Shown here: piece after piece, positions 32,377 through 32,438 of the stretch | Layout: each line of letters starts with the position of its first letter | Numbering within the stretch: the first letter of the stretch is position 1 | NCBI GenBank assembly: GCA_020721905.1 | Contig: DYLU01000001.1 | Span: forward strand, 1 to 32,438 | Direction: 5' to 3' | DNA: 32,438 bases | Source: Leptospira biflexa | GTDB lineage: Bacteria > Spirochaetota > UBA4802 > UB4802 | The notes under the pieces: generated by a model | The model's input: the letters and a program-made list of their open reading frames with translations, nothing else | Database searches by the model: none | Told to the model about the DNA's origin: nothing | Program-made: the position numbers and the translations under genes

Positions 32377-32438
32377 AGATGAATTTAAAATTATTTAAAT
32401 CTTACCAATTCCCAATATAGTATTTTCAATTACATTTA

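Overview
The window is AT-rich DNA (my estimate is about 35% GC) from a Gram-negative bacterium with an outer membrane. Signal peptides, lipoboxes, two predicted beta-barrels, a 6-TM chemotaxis receptor, a PAS/RsbW-type sensor ATPase and very long Ig-repeat lipoproteins together suggest a spirochaete or a relative. That placement is an inference; there is no rRNA or other taxonomic marker here. I saw no tRNA, CRISPR array, insertion sequence or phage gene.

Layout. (1) 1-487: no confident gene, with a strongly AT-rich core. (2) 488-5745, minus strand: an acidic zinc-ribbon protein translationally coupled to UvrA (nucleotide excision repair), then a secreted TPR-NHL-VWA protein. A perfect 11-bp dyad lies in the leader of this unit. 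(3) 5988-8357, minus strand: a secreted orphan protein and a membrane PAS/HATPase sensor. (4) 8591-12617, minus strand: a tight operon of a small companion protein, a GMC flavoprotein oxidoreductase with a ferredoxin-like Cys motif, a secreted SRPBCC/START-like protein, a small membrane protein and a lipocalin-like (AttH/CrtC/Svf1-type) protein. (5) 12760-14304, plus strand: a 6-TM methyl-accepting chemotaxis protein, read divergently from block 4 across an intergenic region with two good promoters and a dyad between them. (6) 14411-18461, plus strand: an operon of a small membrane protein, a HAD phosphatase that appears to start at ATA, a YdjM-type membrane metal-dependent hydrolase, a second Cys-rich GMC oxidoreductase and a Gfo/Idh/MocA dehydrogenase. 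It ends in a clear intrinsic terminator. (7) 18555-32186, minus strand: a cell-envelope block of a FecR-like lipoprotein, two giant repeat lipoproteins (about 13 SbsA-type Ig-like units and about 12 other Ig-like units) and two predicted outer-membrane beta-barrels.

The most system-like part is 8591-18461. Two divergent oxidoreductase operons, each with its own GMC flavoenzyme carrying a Cys cluster, flank a chemoreceptor. The accessory genes (SRPBCC, lipocalin-like, membrane hydrolase, HAD, Gfo/Idh) fit oxidation and handling of a hydrophobic alcohol, sterol-like or isoprenoid compound at the cell envelope. The substrate cannot be read from the sequence. The envelope block probably builds surface-exposed or adhesive structures.
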